The notes under the pieces are model-generated. The model searched no databases. It was not told where the DNA came from and worked only from the letters and a program-made list of their open reading frames with translations. A DNA stretch of 64,000 nt from Parapristionchus giblindavisi (lineage: Eukaryota; Nematoda; Chromadorea; Rhabditida; Diplogasteridae): the NCBI GenBank assembly GCA_943737045.1, contig CALSFV010000033.1:124001-188000 (forward strand). Reading direction: 5' to 3'. This document shows positions 1 to 11,836 of this stretch, piece by piece. The position numbers were made by a program, and so were the translations under genes. Within the stretch, counting starts at the first letter, position 1. Each line of letters opens with the position of its first letter.

Positions 1-146
1 CGTTTCGCTAATTTGAAACCTCTCAATGACAATACCAGATATATACTAAATTAAAAGTGAATTCAATCTTAAAGGGACTAATTCCATTCCAGTCAAAAAA
101 ATCACTACTTTGATTAATGAAATTAAGACAAATCGATTTCAAACAG

Positions 147-2559
147 GTCATCAAGTACCACGAGCTCATTCCTGTGTTGAATGACTGGCGAAGAATCGGT
201 GCAAAGTATGCGGATCACGGAGTTTATGCATTCTCCGATCACTCTCCATTCGTAGATCAGGTATTAGTTCGCTTGATTGGTTAGTCTTAGGAGCATTGCT
301 TGATATTAAAGATGAAAACGTCAAATTATTTAGAAAAACCTTAAAACATATTCAATTTGTCGGCAAAGTTGCTCTGCAGCAACATTTAGTACAGTACATG
401 ATAAGCCCTAACAACACACAGACAAAAAAGTGCAACCCACAGCACATAAGACCTGTGAATTGTTATATTTAGCATTTTTGGATGTTAAAATAGCTCGTGT
501 TAAATATATGTTAAATCTCATAAAGTGTTAAATCTTCACAGGTCTTATGTACAGTGGGCTACACCTCTTTTCTCTGTTTGAAGGAGACATTTATCACTTG
601 CTGTCACATTTATTTAATGTAAGATAAATAAAATAACTAAATAAATTTACTTTAAGACGATGGCAATCGACTCTACCGTATGGTCTTCGGTCGCTACAGC
701 TCTTGGTTGCACTGCTCTCGCATGCATTATCTTCCTTCCAGATCTACGTTGTATCATCTGTGCTGTACTTTCTGTTTTCTCCATTACGGTTGGAGTTATT
801 GGTAAGAACGATATGAATCCACCTAAGTCCATACTTAAGGCATATGACTTAAAACTTAATTTAGGTCTTCTGTCCCTATGGCAATTGGATCTCGATCCTT
901 TGTCAATGGCCGCTCTTCTGATGGCCATTGGATTTTCGGTAGACTTCACTGCTCACATATGCTATCACTTCTATAAAGCAAGACATCCAGTAAGCCATTC
1001 CTTCAGACCTTATCAATAATTAATATTGATCTGATTACATTTATCTTATTCTTTATTTCACATTATTCGTGACATTAAATCGAATAACAAAGAGGTTGAT
1101 GAATGTCCGTCGCTTAGGTAGCGATATCAGTGTGGGTTTTGAGTACAGTGGGTAATATAGCTGTGATTACATTAATATCGTGCATGCATATAACTTATGC
1201 ACATTAAATTAATTATTAACTTAATTAATTTCTCTTAGAAAGTATCGGACCGTATCGAGGAATGTCTCACGTCCATTGGCATGCCTTTAGTCCAGGTACC
1301 TTTCGGATCTATGATATTTAAAATATTTAAATTTCATTAAAATAAAAAAATAATAATAAAAAAACCAGGTCGGACTATCCACCATCGTCGCCCTGGCACC
1401 ACTGCTGTTCAAACAGAGCTATCTCGCGATTGTCTTCCTGAAGGTAACTTACTTAAACTTTTGCATCTTTTTGCTGATTTATGCGATTTCATCGCATAAC
1501 AGACAACATGAGGTCGATGTTTGTCCTATGAGTACGGTATACTTTTCATTTTGAAAGCCAGAGAAACCGCTCAACATGTACATAAACTCTTTCAAAATTA
1601 ATGCTCTCTCTCTAACGTTTTGCTTTCAAAAGAAAATGGCTTGCATCAGACTACTGTGTAAGGATACCAATTCATTTCAGACTATCACCGTGGTTGTATT
1701 ACTCGGAATGTTCCACGGTCTCATCATCCTTCCTATCGTTCTCACGTTCGTTTCATCCTCTGATTCATCATTGTTCTCATCACAGTCAACAGCATCAACG
1801 ACCTCCTCCGATCAATCGGAACGATCCAGTCAGAAGAGTGTAGAGAGGAAGGAAAGCTTCTATCGGACACAGGTATATAATTTGAAGATGGATTGACAAT
1901 ACTCTCTCGCAGACAACGAAAAAGAGAAAGTCTGGCCAGAGCGGAGAGTTTTAAATAAGCTTGGGCCTTTAAAGATGGAGAGCAGCTAAAGTTTATGAAA
2001 AACAAAAATCATTTCCTTGTATAATGTACAAGTTATAACTACGAAGTTACACAGTCCTGTCATCAATCCCTTTGTGCAATGGTCAAAAGCGGAGTAGTGT
2101 TCGCGTAGTTGTGATTTCGAAACCTAATGCAGAACTTTCCATTTAAAAATGCATGCCACTATTTACCCTGCTTCAGCAAATAACCTCTTTCTTTCATGAT
2201 CCTAGCCATCAATGGGTCAGGGTAAAACAATTCTTGAACCGTATGAACAATAACTTTTGCTATTTTTCTGTCTACACTGAAAATATTCGAGGTCTCTAAC
2301 CTTTAACAATTGAAGTCTACATTTCGTTATTCAATATTTCAATAGCAAATCCAACTTATCCAAAAAATAATTATGGAGCAAGATTTGTGGAACCTGGAAA
2401 ATTTTCGTCGATCAATATCTATTGCAGGCGCTAATCAATCGAGTTCGACAAGAGTTCGATCACAGTAAGGTAGCGCCTGTGGCTCCCGAGGACGTAGCCG
2501 GTCGCTCGCCCGCCTTCAAGCACAAGATTGCCTTAGGCCGAACGCCATCCACCCAATGA
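147..2559 (+). CDS. Patched-related (PTR) protein, 3' portion; 5' end outside window
   Basis: Seven exons: 147-260, 657-801, 865-989, 1239-1295, 1369-1443, 1681-1872, 2428-2559, giving 279 C-terminal residues with consistent phases and a TGA stop. Exon 1 carries the PTR-type stretch KYADHGVYAFSDHSPFVDQ. Exons 2-3 give two hydrophobic helices followed by MAIGFSVDFTAHICYHFYK, typical of the second half of RND/patched-like proteins; exons 5-6 give the last two helices (VGLSTIVALAPLLF and TITVVVLLGMFHGLIILP). The tail is serine-rich and cytoplasmic. Nematode PTR proteins are membrane proteins of the patched/Dispatched/RND superfamily, linked to moulting, cuticle and sterol/lipid traffic; which member this is cannot be said. 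Bases 1-146 are the tail of an upstream intron. Introns 1 and 6 carry MITE sequence. No clear AATAAA signal follows the stop. Confidence 0.9.
414..578. mobile_element. MITE, family H (imperfect inverted repeat)
   Basis: Lies in the first visible PTR intron. The left end reads ACACAGACAAAAAAGTG and the right end CACCTCTTTTCTCTG, roughly complementary. Inside, CATAAGACCTGTGAA is repeated inverted near the right end. A related copy lies at 28083-28192 and a partial one near 31145-31185. Confidence 0.6.
1895..1974. mobile_element. MITE family A, truncated copy
   Basis: Right half only of the palindromic family A described at 3379-3500: a GAGAGAG core, then GGCCAGAGCGGAGAGTTT and AGCTTGGGCCTTTAAA. 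It sits in the PTR intron between 1872 and 2428. Confidence 0.6.
2185..2290. repeat. Fragment related to the tRNA-bearing palindrome family F
   Basis: Contains TCATGATCCTAGCCATCAAT and ATAACTTTTGCTATTTTTC, diverged matches to the outer arm of the element at 16187-16879. No terminal repeats of its own are visible. Confidence 0.4.
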
Positions 2560-3378
2560 CCCTAACCCTAAGACCCTAAGTACCCTAAGTAGTCTTAAGT
2601 CACCGATATGTCCTCCTCTCTCTCTTTTGTTGTTATGTCTGTACTAGTATCACAGCAGTCAGTTACGGGTTTCGAGCAATGTACATTTTCTCCTAATATG
2701 CCTCCCCACTCCCACATATCCTTAGACATCCATTTCAATCGATAAGTCATGTTTTACATCTACAGTATCCTTTTTTTGAAATTGCATCGTAGCGCTGAAT
2801 TTACGTGTTTTTTGTCGTTGCTCCGAACATCAAAATCAAAGCTTTAATATAAATGTTACAATATCGCACTCGCCTCTCATGTTTCATAGTATTCTATTCT
2901 AGTGATCGATTCTCTCTCAACCCCTGTTCAAACTAACTCCGCCCACTTACAGTAACCGCGCCGAGCGCACACCAAGTACACCACAACTCCTCTCTCACCG
3001 AGCCTCATGACTTACCGTAATCCCCTTTCATTACCGTAGTCTGATATTACTCACACACACAGATACATTAGCACAAACGCATTCGATTAAAGATCATGGG
3101 TATTCTATCGTATTCCTTTCTGTCTATAACTTGATGAATCTTTGTCTCTTTTTTGTCGCGTCTCAATGATGATAAAGTATTGGGAATTAATATGATTTAT
3201 ATTTGTTTTATTTTTGATATTAATAGTTATTCGACATTATTATAGCACCAAAGAGGGATCAAATCATGCGATGAGGGGGGGGGGGGCATTTTTTTACAAT
3301 TTCATTGAATTTAACACATTTTTCAAGAATAGAAGTGGGCTGGGGAATGGATGAAATTAATTACACAATGAGAAAAGC
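2560..3378. other. Intergenic; no gene seen
   Basis: The 3' flank of the PTR gene. The first 30 bases hold a few CCCTAA-like repeats. The rest is AT-rich with short C/T-rich stretches and a run of about 13 G near 3276. No exon with coding character was recognised on either strand. Confidence 0.5.
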
Positions 3379-3500
3379 TTAAAGGCACACCCCAAGCTAA
3401 TTTTACTCTCCACATTGGCAACACTCACTCGTAGGCAAAGAAAGCGAGAGAGTGTGGCCAGAGCGGAGAGTTTCAAATTAGCTTGGAATGTCGCTTTAAA
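3379..3500. mobile_element. MITE family A, full-length palindromic copy, TTAA-type ends
   Basis: Begins TTAAAGGCACACCCCAAGCT and ends AGCTTGGAATGTCGCTTTAA; the two halves are near-complementary through the whole ~120 bp (CTCTCC...GGAGAG, CGAGAGAGTG centre). The TTAA at both ends suggests piggyBac-type target use, an inference. It ends 8 bp from the stop codon of the chemoreceptor gene at 3508. Relatives: 1895, 6055, 11718, 15501, 15834, 17971, 18524. Confidence 0.8.
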
Positions 3501-3507
3501 TGGACTA

Positions 3508-6500
3508 TCAAGGATCAAAGGGTGATATTGTATGCACGGTGATGGTCAACTTTCGCTTGTTCTCATTTCCAATATGAATGAGACTGAGAATGTGTCTTCG
3601 ATAGTTTGGAGTACAAATAACGATAAGAAGTGAATGAACAATTGAATGGAATAGTTGAGCGCTGAATGCGAGCCAACTCAATTCTGAAAATTATATTTTA
3701 TTTTGATTAAGTACAAGTATTAGTATTTCAATTGGGTAAAGAAGTTCCGAAAAAGATATTAGGCCCTCCGGACTGAATTCGCCTTGAAAGATCACTGGCA
3801 TAGCAGTGATCACCCGCAGGACTTCGTGTGCATTGAATAACTGGTTGTCCCTTCACCTTTACCTTTATAATATCCACGATGCATATAAGCAATATGACCT
3901 TAGATTTCCTGACGAGACATAATGCAATATATTCACCATTTTCGTTTTTTTTTTCCAATGAATTATAAATTTAGCTCTATTTTCTCGTTAGGCGTGATAT
4001 CGTACATCGAAAAATTATTGGATCATGATTCGTTTGAACCATTCTGAATGGTTCTAGCGAACCAAAGCTGATTATGATCGAATAAGCCATTTTTGTTCTT
4101 ATTCTTTCTTTTAATAGTTTTTATTTCACTCTAATCTAGTTAGTCCGCGAGAATTATGCCAAAATATTGCGTTTTCGCGAACTTAAGTTAAAACATAATT
4201 CAAAGGAAACGCAGAGCCGAAGGCCAAACCGGGAAATAGTCCGAAATAGTCCATCCGAATTTGAAATCTTCGGAACGATTTATTCATTTACGAATCACCA
4301 TGATTTTATGAAAACGCATTATTTTATCATGATTCTCGCGGACTAACTAGATTAGAGTGAAATAAAAACAATGAAAAGAAAGAATAAGAACAAAAATGCC
4401 TCATTCGGTCATAATCGCCTTTGATTCGCTAGAACCATTCAGAATGGTTCAAACGAATCATGATCCAATAATTTTTCGATGTACGATATGTACACCGTTC
4501 AATATATATGGTGTTTAGAAAATGAGAGGAATCCTAATTATAATTTCAAGTCAGTGCTATCTCGTCTTTTCACTCACCATATGGGAACACCTTTGTCCAT
4601 ACACTGAGTCCATAAAATGACATTGGACCAAAGATCAGCGATGTCGGAACGCAGAGCTGAACGGATAATTATCGTATATATATACCCTCAATTATATCTC
4701 AATACGCCTACTCTAACGCCATAGTTGAGGGCGTCTAATAATTGTCGTCTGTAGCTTATAATACAATGTCTAAATATGTACAGAAAATGGATTTTTTTTC
4801 ATATTAACAAATTAGCTTAAAATTATTTTCCACTCAGAATTTTTTTCATATTTTTTGTCACCTGTATTATTAGAGAACGCATCAATTGCCTTTGGAGTTG
4901 TTTCGAAGCCATACTCATTACGGATGACTGCAATATGTTAGGATCTCCTTCGGTTTCTGGTCAGAGGGAGAGAGAAAGATGAGGGAAAGGGGGTCGATCG
5001 ATAGAATACTTTTGCGTTTTACTAGTCAGTAGTAAGACAAATCCACAAGTACATTTTATACGGAAAATATACATCTATGAGATTTATTTTTATGCATTGT
5101 CTATGACGTTTAGGGTAACTAGATATACAAACAATAGCAAAAGTTAATACAAACTTGCTTATCTAGAGTATGAAAAGTGTGGAATATGAAAAAAGCGGTA
5201 AGTGAAAATCCACCTGCGGCAAACTGAAATTCAAGTATTCCATAATATTTTATTTAATTTAAATTAATTTAATTTTTTAAATTTTTTTTTAAATATTGTG
5301 AACATATGATGCTTATTATTTCAAAAATGAGATGTTGCTGTTAGAAATAAATCACAAGTTATTCCATAACATACCATGAATATGAGAAATATCACGATGG
5401 TCACGAATGACGGACTTCGTCTTTGATCATATATTATCCTGCATGGTCTTTCCAAAATCCACCCATTCTCTGGCCAGAACTGTGTAAGTTAGTAAAGTCT
5501 ATAGCATATTCTAAGAAGCAACATGCCTCTTTTAAGAAAGAATCCCCAGTAATTGTATCGAATTTAGTGAAGAACATACAAAATGTTAATCCACCTGACG
5601 CAAAATGAACGAAAACGTAGAATATAAATCTTTGAGGTCGCTGCAATTGGGACTATTAAATTAATAATATTAATTAGAAGAATAAATATGCATGCACTCT
5701 AAATGAAAATTTTAAAATTAATAAGATAGCTAATAATCCGCCTTATGGTGTTTTTTTTTATTACAATGTTGATAGAAATTTAATGTTGTAAGCATTATTT
5801 CAAATACAGATCGAGAAAAAATGTTAATTGTCATGCAGCTTACAGTTAATTTCCAAATGTGCCCGTGAGGTTGGATTAATTGATTTCGATAGAAGAAACA
5901 TATCAATATGGAAGATCCTAATTGTGATAAAAGAAATGTCATTATTAACTGCAATGATACATACGAATTATTATCGGAATATTATTATAAATATAAAATA
6001 AAAATATTGTTTTAATAAAATAAATTATTATATGTATTTATTGCTCCCATCAGTAAAGGAATCCAGAGTTAATTTTATTCGACCTTTCTTGTAACGCTCT
6101 CTCGTAGACAATGAAGGCAAGATTGCCAGAGCGGAGAGTTTCAAATTAGAATTATTTTTTTTTAATATTTAAAAAAGCTCATCACTGACTGATTCAATCG
6201 TTTATTTTAGTGATTAATGGGCAAAGAAAAAACACTCTGTGTGAATAATAAATAGTTGTACTTACAACGTTATAGTGCATCGGTACACCCATCATGCACA
6301 TTAAGCCTTTACTGAATCCTCCCACCATGGGAAACATGGGATATGGTACGAACAGAATAGTATAGTGTATATCATTCAGAGTATTCCAGAACTTGAAATG
6401 AGTAAATCACGATGATCGAACTCTCGAAATTGTCTTACTTGTACATAGATCATGCAGTATTTATACTCGCTAACACTTGGCGGCGTCCTATACCATATCA

Positions 6501-6585
6501 AATACATAACAAACATAGACACAGCAAGCGAGATTAGTCCTTCTATGTGTTGGTAAGCGAAGAACACTTGTTCGGACCATTCCAT
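3508..6585 (-). CDS. Serpentine chemoreceptor, SRH-like (seven-helix), copy A
   Basis: Exons on the minus strand, 5' to 3': 6439-6585, 6266-6391, 5844-5948, 5527-5640, 5375-5479, a short uncertain exon near 5337-5304, 4862-4927, 4578-4656, 3508-3683. The clear exons give 305 residues; about 315-320 would be usual. Family marks: FFAYQHIEGLISLAVSMF in helix 1, WNTLNDIHYTILFVPYPMFP in helix 2-3, SMASKQLQRQLMRSLIIQ before helix 6, VPTSLIFGPMSFYG in helix 6 and LFHSIVHSLLIVICTPNYRR in helix 7 and tail. Such receptors sit in ciliated sensory neuron membranes and detect chemicals; the ligand is unknown. Exon 4 ends at GAG followed by GCATGT, so the next intron appears to be GC-AG. The exon plan and lengths match copy B at 7749-12277. 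The helix-5 exon is not resolved. SRI or another Str-superfamily class is possible. Confidence 0.8.
3996..4490. mobile_element. Fold-back (long inverted repeat) element in last intron of chemoreceptor A
   Basis: Arms of about 160 bp, 3996-4154 and 4331-4490, are near-perfect reverse complements around a ~175 bp spacer. The outer ends share ATATCGTACATCGAAAAATT, and both arms carry the small palindrome GAACCATTCTGAATGGTTC. No open frame of note lies within. It sits in the intron between 3684 and 4577. Confidence 0.8.
6055..6150. mobile_element. MITE family A, degenerate copy in intron 2 of chemoreceptor A
   Basis: Contains AACGCTCTCTCGTAGACAA and GCCAGAGCGGAGAGTTTCAA, the family A core. The outer TTAA ends have decayed. 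The paralogous gene has a family A copy in the same intron (11718-11836). Confidence 0.55.
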
Positions 6586-6654
6586 ATAGGTAAAATTAAG
6601 AACAACTAAAAATATTTATTCCTGAAAAAAAAATTTGGAATATTCAACGCGAGA

Positions 6655-6693
<39 letters not shown>

Positions 6694-7748
6694 AGATTGG
6701 AATACTAGATGTTTGTCCGAATTGGTAAAAATTAAGGTCTAGCATCGATAAAGACAGCTTTTCTTCAGCTGACGTTTTTTATATATTATAAGTTATGTAA
6801 ATAGCGAATTGACGAGATTGCATACTGAGATTGAGAGTTTCAAGTTTACACCTGCTATTATAAATTCCTATACAAAATCGTAGTATTCAAACCATGATGA
6901 AAAGATAAATTGTTTCGTGACAGAAAAAAAAAGATTGTGAGAAATAGAAAAATCCAAAGAGAAACGACAATTGTAATTGGAAACAAGCGCCTTTTGAAAT
7001 AGTATCGATTTGCAGCATTACACATATTAGACTTATTTGTTCCTTTCTTTCTATACCTTGATGAATAATTAAAATCTTTTTTGTTTAGAATTGAAAATGA
7101 GTTCACAACATCGACAGTGAAAGAAACTTGTTCGAAACCTATGAGATTAACACATTTGTGTATTAAAATTAAAACATTTCAAGCGAAATACGTTTTGCAA
7201 TTACAAAAAAAATTATGTTTTCGGCTTTATGAAATTTGTCTAAAGATTTACACCCTCGAGTTTTTTCGTAACAGGACTGTTCGGGTAGACTGATGAGAGA
7301 TTTATCACACGAACCGAACGAAATATTTCATATTGCGTAATAATATGTTTGAAGCTTGTTGTGCGCATTGAAAGTACAACTTTTCAGGCAAGTAGAGAGG
7401 GCATATCCGATTTGCATACTATCCCACTTTCCCATTGTCACTTACGCTATTTTCCATACAATATTAACATTCTATCCCTTGTTAATCGTTACAGGAGTCA
7501 GTCATGCCAACTCCAGGGTCTCCTTCTTTAAGACCTGCCCACCTCGAGACTAAAAGTATTGAGTACTTATCGGTTTAAAAAATTAAATTTATTCAACAAA
7601 TGAAATGATTAAAAAATATATGGTGAGCAAACAAAATAAATAAAAATTCATAAAGAGGCGCATAAAACTTATTTCTGCAAAAACATAATTGAGCACAAAA
7701 ATTTAATTTTAAAAATTTATATATTTCAAAACGTGTGTGATGTACAGA
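6586..7748. other. Region between chemoreceptors A and B; no supported gene
   Basis: Holds the 5' flank of copy A and the 3' flank of copy B. There is a TA dinucleotide run at 6657-6689. A plus-strand hydrophobic stretch at about 7390-7550 has a plausible acceptor (TTTTCAG) and one predicted helix, but it matches nothing I recognise and has no partner exon. Confidence 0.5.
6657..6689. repeat. (TA)n microsatellite
   Basis: Sixteen or so uninterrupted TA dinucleotides, upstream of the chemoreceptor A start codon by about 70 bp. Confidence 0.9.
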
Positions 7749-8360
7749 TCATGTAATGGTATGGACGGGGGAGACATATAACTTTCGTTCTTGTGAAATA
7801 TGAAGAAGATCGAGGACGTATCTTCGATAATTTGGAGTACAATAAATAAGTAGAAGAGAATGAACTATTGAATGAAAGAGTTGAATGGCGAATGCTATCC
7901 AACTATGCTCTACAAATAATCTGATTTAGTTATTTTTATTTACATTATTGATTTCTTTATAAGTTTTATGTAGTATTCTGATTTATAATTTGATTTAGTC
8001 ATTTCTGGTTTAAATTTCTTGATTTATTTTATCTGACTCGCAAAACAAAAGAACAAAGGATATTCGAGACCTAATAATATAAACCCCTACGACAACAAGT
8101 GCTCAGTACAAAAGTAAGTCGATCACTTATTCTTTCTCTCACCAGGTTTGAATATCTTTGTCCATAACGAGAGTCCATAGAATATCATTGGACAAATGAT
8201 TAACGATGTTGGAACGAAAAGCTTAATGAATCCTTCGAATTTTCATCTTTCTGCATATTTTGCATTGACGAAACGTCTTTTTTTTTCAAAGCAATTTAAT
8301 TTAACATAACATAACATCAGGGGTCGCATAATTGCGCTGGTTAGGCTTTAGGCTGACCAT

Positions 8361-10001
8361 TCGGCGCTTGTTCCGCAAATGCGCACGCCCCGCCCCCTGC
8401 CCACACCCTCCATCTTCACATCTCGTACTCTCTCATATCCCAACGCTCTCTCGCCCTCTTTAATACTCTCATATCCCAACGCTCTCTCGCCTTCTTTCGT
8501 ACTCTCTCATATCTCAACGTTCTCTCGCTCTTGATGAACCTGATGAATTGATGATACACTGAGAGCAAATTTGCCTGGCAAATCGTTACCCACCCCCATT
8601 ACCCTGGCAAACGATTACCCCGAATGCTGGGTGGGGTAATCGTTACCCCGTATTCGGGCAAATCCTTACCCCGCATTCATGTCATATATGTTTAAACATT
8701 ACGAGCACCCACTAAAATAAATATTTATTTGCTCATTCTAACATGGACATGATACAAGTATAGTGTAAATAGAAATTTACCTGAAAAGGGGCGGGGCTAA
8801 TTCGAAGAAAGGGGAGGGGCGAGCTGGAAGGAATGGCCTTTGGCTTTGGGGTATCGATTTACCTGTATATGGGGTAATCTAACTACCCCATATATGGGGC
8901 AACCAGATTACCCCGAATATGGGCAAACGAATACCCCGATACACTTTCTTGGGTAACGATTACCCCATATTCGGGTAAGTTTGCTCTCAGTGTAGAATAA
9001 CAAGACAATAACAGCAAAACGGGGTCGAACAAGTTGTATCACTTCCAACCCCCGATTATGTCAATAACCCAGTCTAAATACCATTCTGCATCCTCTCCCA
9101 AATCACCTAGCTCGACTATACTTGCTATAAGAGAGTACCATCAAAACGAAAATAAACGACACAAGTAGGAGATTATACAGGAAAATCTCCTATTTTTCCA
9201 TACTTTTCAAAAAAAAAGAATCATTTATATTTCCTTAACCACTATTCCAAATACTGTGAATTCTGGGCTATGTAGTGTACCCTCCATTACACTTTAGTCT
9301 ATGCTATTTTCAAAATTTATTCATATCTATTTTTATTGCTCTTCCGACCATAGTCTTCTAATCACCTTTCTCTCCATCAAAAAGCCAACTTTGCTAGAAA
9401 ATCCGAATTTTTCAATGACTTTCAAATCTGTTTATTCTCTCTTAATTGGGTTGGTGAGCCATCTATGAATGAAAGTCAATTTTATTTTACATGCGAATGA
9501 ACACAGAAAGGTGTTAAATAGAATAATATGGAGAAATTTTCTACAATTCTGTAGAATAGCCTAATTGTAACGTTCTTTTTTTTTTCATTTTTACGGTATC
9601 TGTAACTAGAGCACAGACAGTCAGATCGGATCAGACACGCAGAGGAGATGAGAGAGGAGAGATAGCTAGACAGTGAGAGAGTGAGTGAGAGAGCGTGTTC
9701 CTGCTAGACAGTGTACATGCGAGGCTTGTAGTTTGTACTGTTCCCTATAAATAGCGCTTGACCCCTCATTCTTCGCCTCTGATTCATCAGTTGCGCCTCT
9801 CTCATTCGAGAGCATTTTGGTTTGGGGAAGGGCTTTTGCGATGAAGTCCCTTCCCTGCCCCGGACTTCTCCATATACTTGGAGAAGTCGCCGCGCAGGAG
9901 CCGGCTGGGGCCTTTCCCCCCTTCCAGGCTCTCTGCCTGTAAAGAGGGGCGGGGCTTGAAGGAGGCGGGGCAAGTGTGCGCATTTGCGGAACAAGCGCCG
10001 A
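8361..10001. mobile_element. Possible element bounded by 26 bp GC-rich inverted repeats
   Basis: The 26-base stretch at 8361-8386 (beginning TCGGCGCTTGTTCCGCAAAT) is exactly inverted at 9976-10001. The GC-rich flanks (CCCCGCCCC and its complement) sit just inside the repeats. The interval has CT/GA-rich low-complexity DNA and contains the separate MITE at 8557-8992. No transposase frame is seen and no target duplication is clear, so this could be two copies of a shorter repeat. Confidence 0.4.
8557..8992. mobile_element. MITE family E, TA target duplication, CACTGAGAGC termini
   Basis: The left end CACTGAGAGCAAATTTGCC and right end GGGTAAGTTTGCTCTCAGTG are inverted. TA flanks both sides (8555-8556, 8993-8994), as for Tc1/mariner-type insertions. 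The interior is unusual: about a dozen degenerate copies of a GGTAAYGATT/AATCGTTACC-like word in both orientations with GGGG/CCCC edges. It lies in an intron of chemoreceptor B. A related end is nested inside the MITE at 28391-28601. Confidence 0.8.
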
Positions 10002-10563
10002 CCATTCTTCATCAGTTTGGCTCAACCAATGTTGTCCCATTCTCTTCGTACTTTCTTTACTTTACTTTAATTTACTTTCAAACGCAATAATTTCTCACTT
10101 GAATTAAGAGTGATTTCATCAATTGTCGTTGAAGTTTTTTTGTCGCAGTGCTCATAATTGATGACTTAATGTGTATCATCCTCAGAAACAAGGTCAATTT
10201 ATAACTAACTTGCTTATTGAGAGCGAGTAAGTATTTAGTATGAAGAACACAGTTAGAGTTACTCCTATCGTCGCGAACTAAAACTAAGTTATATAGTCAT
10301 TCATGTCTTATAAAATTCAAAATATTCAGTATTCAAAAAAACATAGATACCGAGTATCATAAATTGCTGTAGAGATTTTAGGTAGCGTTATCTCGCTTTA
10401 TCTCACGTGACTTACTATGACTATGAAGTAGATGACTAGATTCATATAATACGGTTCCCGTCTAGGGTCATAGATTATCCAACAATCTCTCTCCAGTATC
10501 CATGTATACTCTGGCCACATCTGTGTGATTAATCAAAATCCTGGTCTAAGTGACCATCACGGA

Positions 10564-10697
10564 ACTAGGTCGGTTGAGAACAGTGGAATAAGAACAGACT
10601 GGATGATAACTATTTGCATATAAACTCTAATGAATGGACAATATTCAAATAGTTTTCATCCTTTCTTTTCTCATTCCACGGTTCTCATCCGACCTAG
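10564..10697. mobile_element. MITE family C in an intron of chemoreceptor B
   Basis: The ends CTAGGTCGGTTGAGAAC and GTTCTCATCCGACCTAG are inverted. Internal ACTGGATGATAACTATTTGC pairs with GCAAATAGTTTTCATCC-like sequence. Other copies: 31590-31720 and 43255-43395. Confidence 0.75.
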
Positions 10698-11717
10698 ATG
10701 GTCTATGACCACCACATGTCCGATCTTATCATGATAGAGTATCTAATACCTCATTTAAGTAAGAATCTCCAGTTACTGAATCAAATACTGGTAGATACAT
10801 TGAAAATGCGAGAGTGGTGGTAGCGACATGAACAAATGCAATGAAAAGCCTTCTTTGAATTGTCTGAAATTAAGGTATTGCGATTCCAGTGAATATTTTT
10901 CCGGAAAATGAAGGGACGGCTTCGATGGCTAAATTATACAGTATTGGCCACAAATATATGGTATTTTACATTTCACGGAATATTTTCCCTCTTTCAAAAC
11001 CAGAAAATACCACAAGAGTAAGCTAAATATCAATTTTTACCTCGTAAATATTCATCTTAGCTCATACCATAATCGAATCTCGATTTTCATGAAATATTAA
11101 GTTGCTACCAAAGTTTGGTGAGGTTGCGTCCTAGTTCATTGCTTGTGATTATACTCTATTGATGGTTGTGACTCAGGTTGTGTGTCATATGTGGAATAAG
11201 GTCCGAATGAATGATTAAGAAGATGTTCACACACTAAAATCATGTAAAAATCGAATGGGGAAAATCGAAAATATCGTAACATCAGTTTTTTTCGAATGAC
11301 TAAGCAATATGATAGGTGGTTGTACCGCAAAACAGTGTAAGTTTTTGGAAAATATGTTATAACATCAATTTTATCAAATCATGCAATAGATACTCATTTT
11401 CAGATGAGGAAATGCAATAATAATAATACTGCAGGTGAGTTTAAATTTTCATTACGAGTTTGGTTTGGTATGATGTGAAAGAGTAGTTATTTCAGTTACT
11501 CAAAGAGCATGATATCCCACATTGTCTTTAGTATAGGACATACATTCAATTTGAAAAATGCTCCTTGTATCTGACATGCTTGATGACGATAGAATAAACA
11601 AAGTACAAGAGATCCACCGAATTGAGCTAGCACATACGTCATTATCATCTACAACTATCCATGCATACCATTTTCTTTAAAATCATTTAGATTATTCATT
11701 AAAACCGTGTGATATTC

Positions 11718-11836
11718 TTAAAGCGACACCCCAAGCTAATATGAAACTCTCCGCCCTGGCCACACTCGCTCGCTTTCTTTGTATGCGAGAGAGTATTACC
11801 AATGCGGAGTAAAATTATCTTGGTGAAAGCCATTAA
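11718..11836. mobile_element. MITE family A in intron 2 of chemoreceptor B
   Basis: Starts TTAAAGCGACACCCCAAGCT and ends near CCATTAAG; the two halves are complementary around CGAGAGAG. It occupies the same intron as the decayed copy in chemoreceptor A. Confidence 0.75.

Noticed and set aside
2558..2595. CCCTAA-like repeats after the PTR stop codon
   Set aside because: Only a few imperfect units, and the nematode telomere repeat is TTAGGC; not a telomere or interstitial telomeric array.
7349..7553. Hydrophobic 60-65 codon frames between the chemoreceptors
   Set aside because: One helix-like stretch but no partner exon, no match to the chemoreceptor exon plan, and two frames equally open.
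9666..10090. Overlapping 67-124 codon frames in a GC-rich stretch
   Set aside because: They arise from GC-rich low-complexity sequence in several frames at once, with no splice context or family match.
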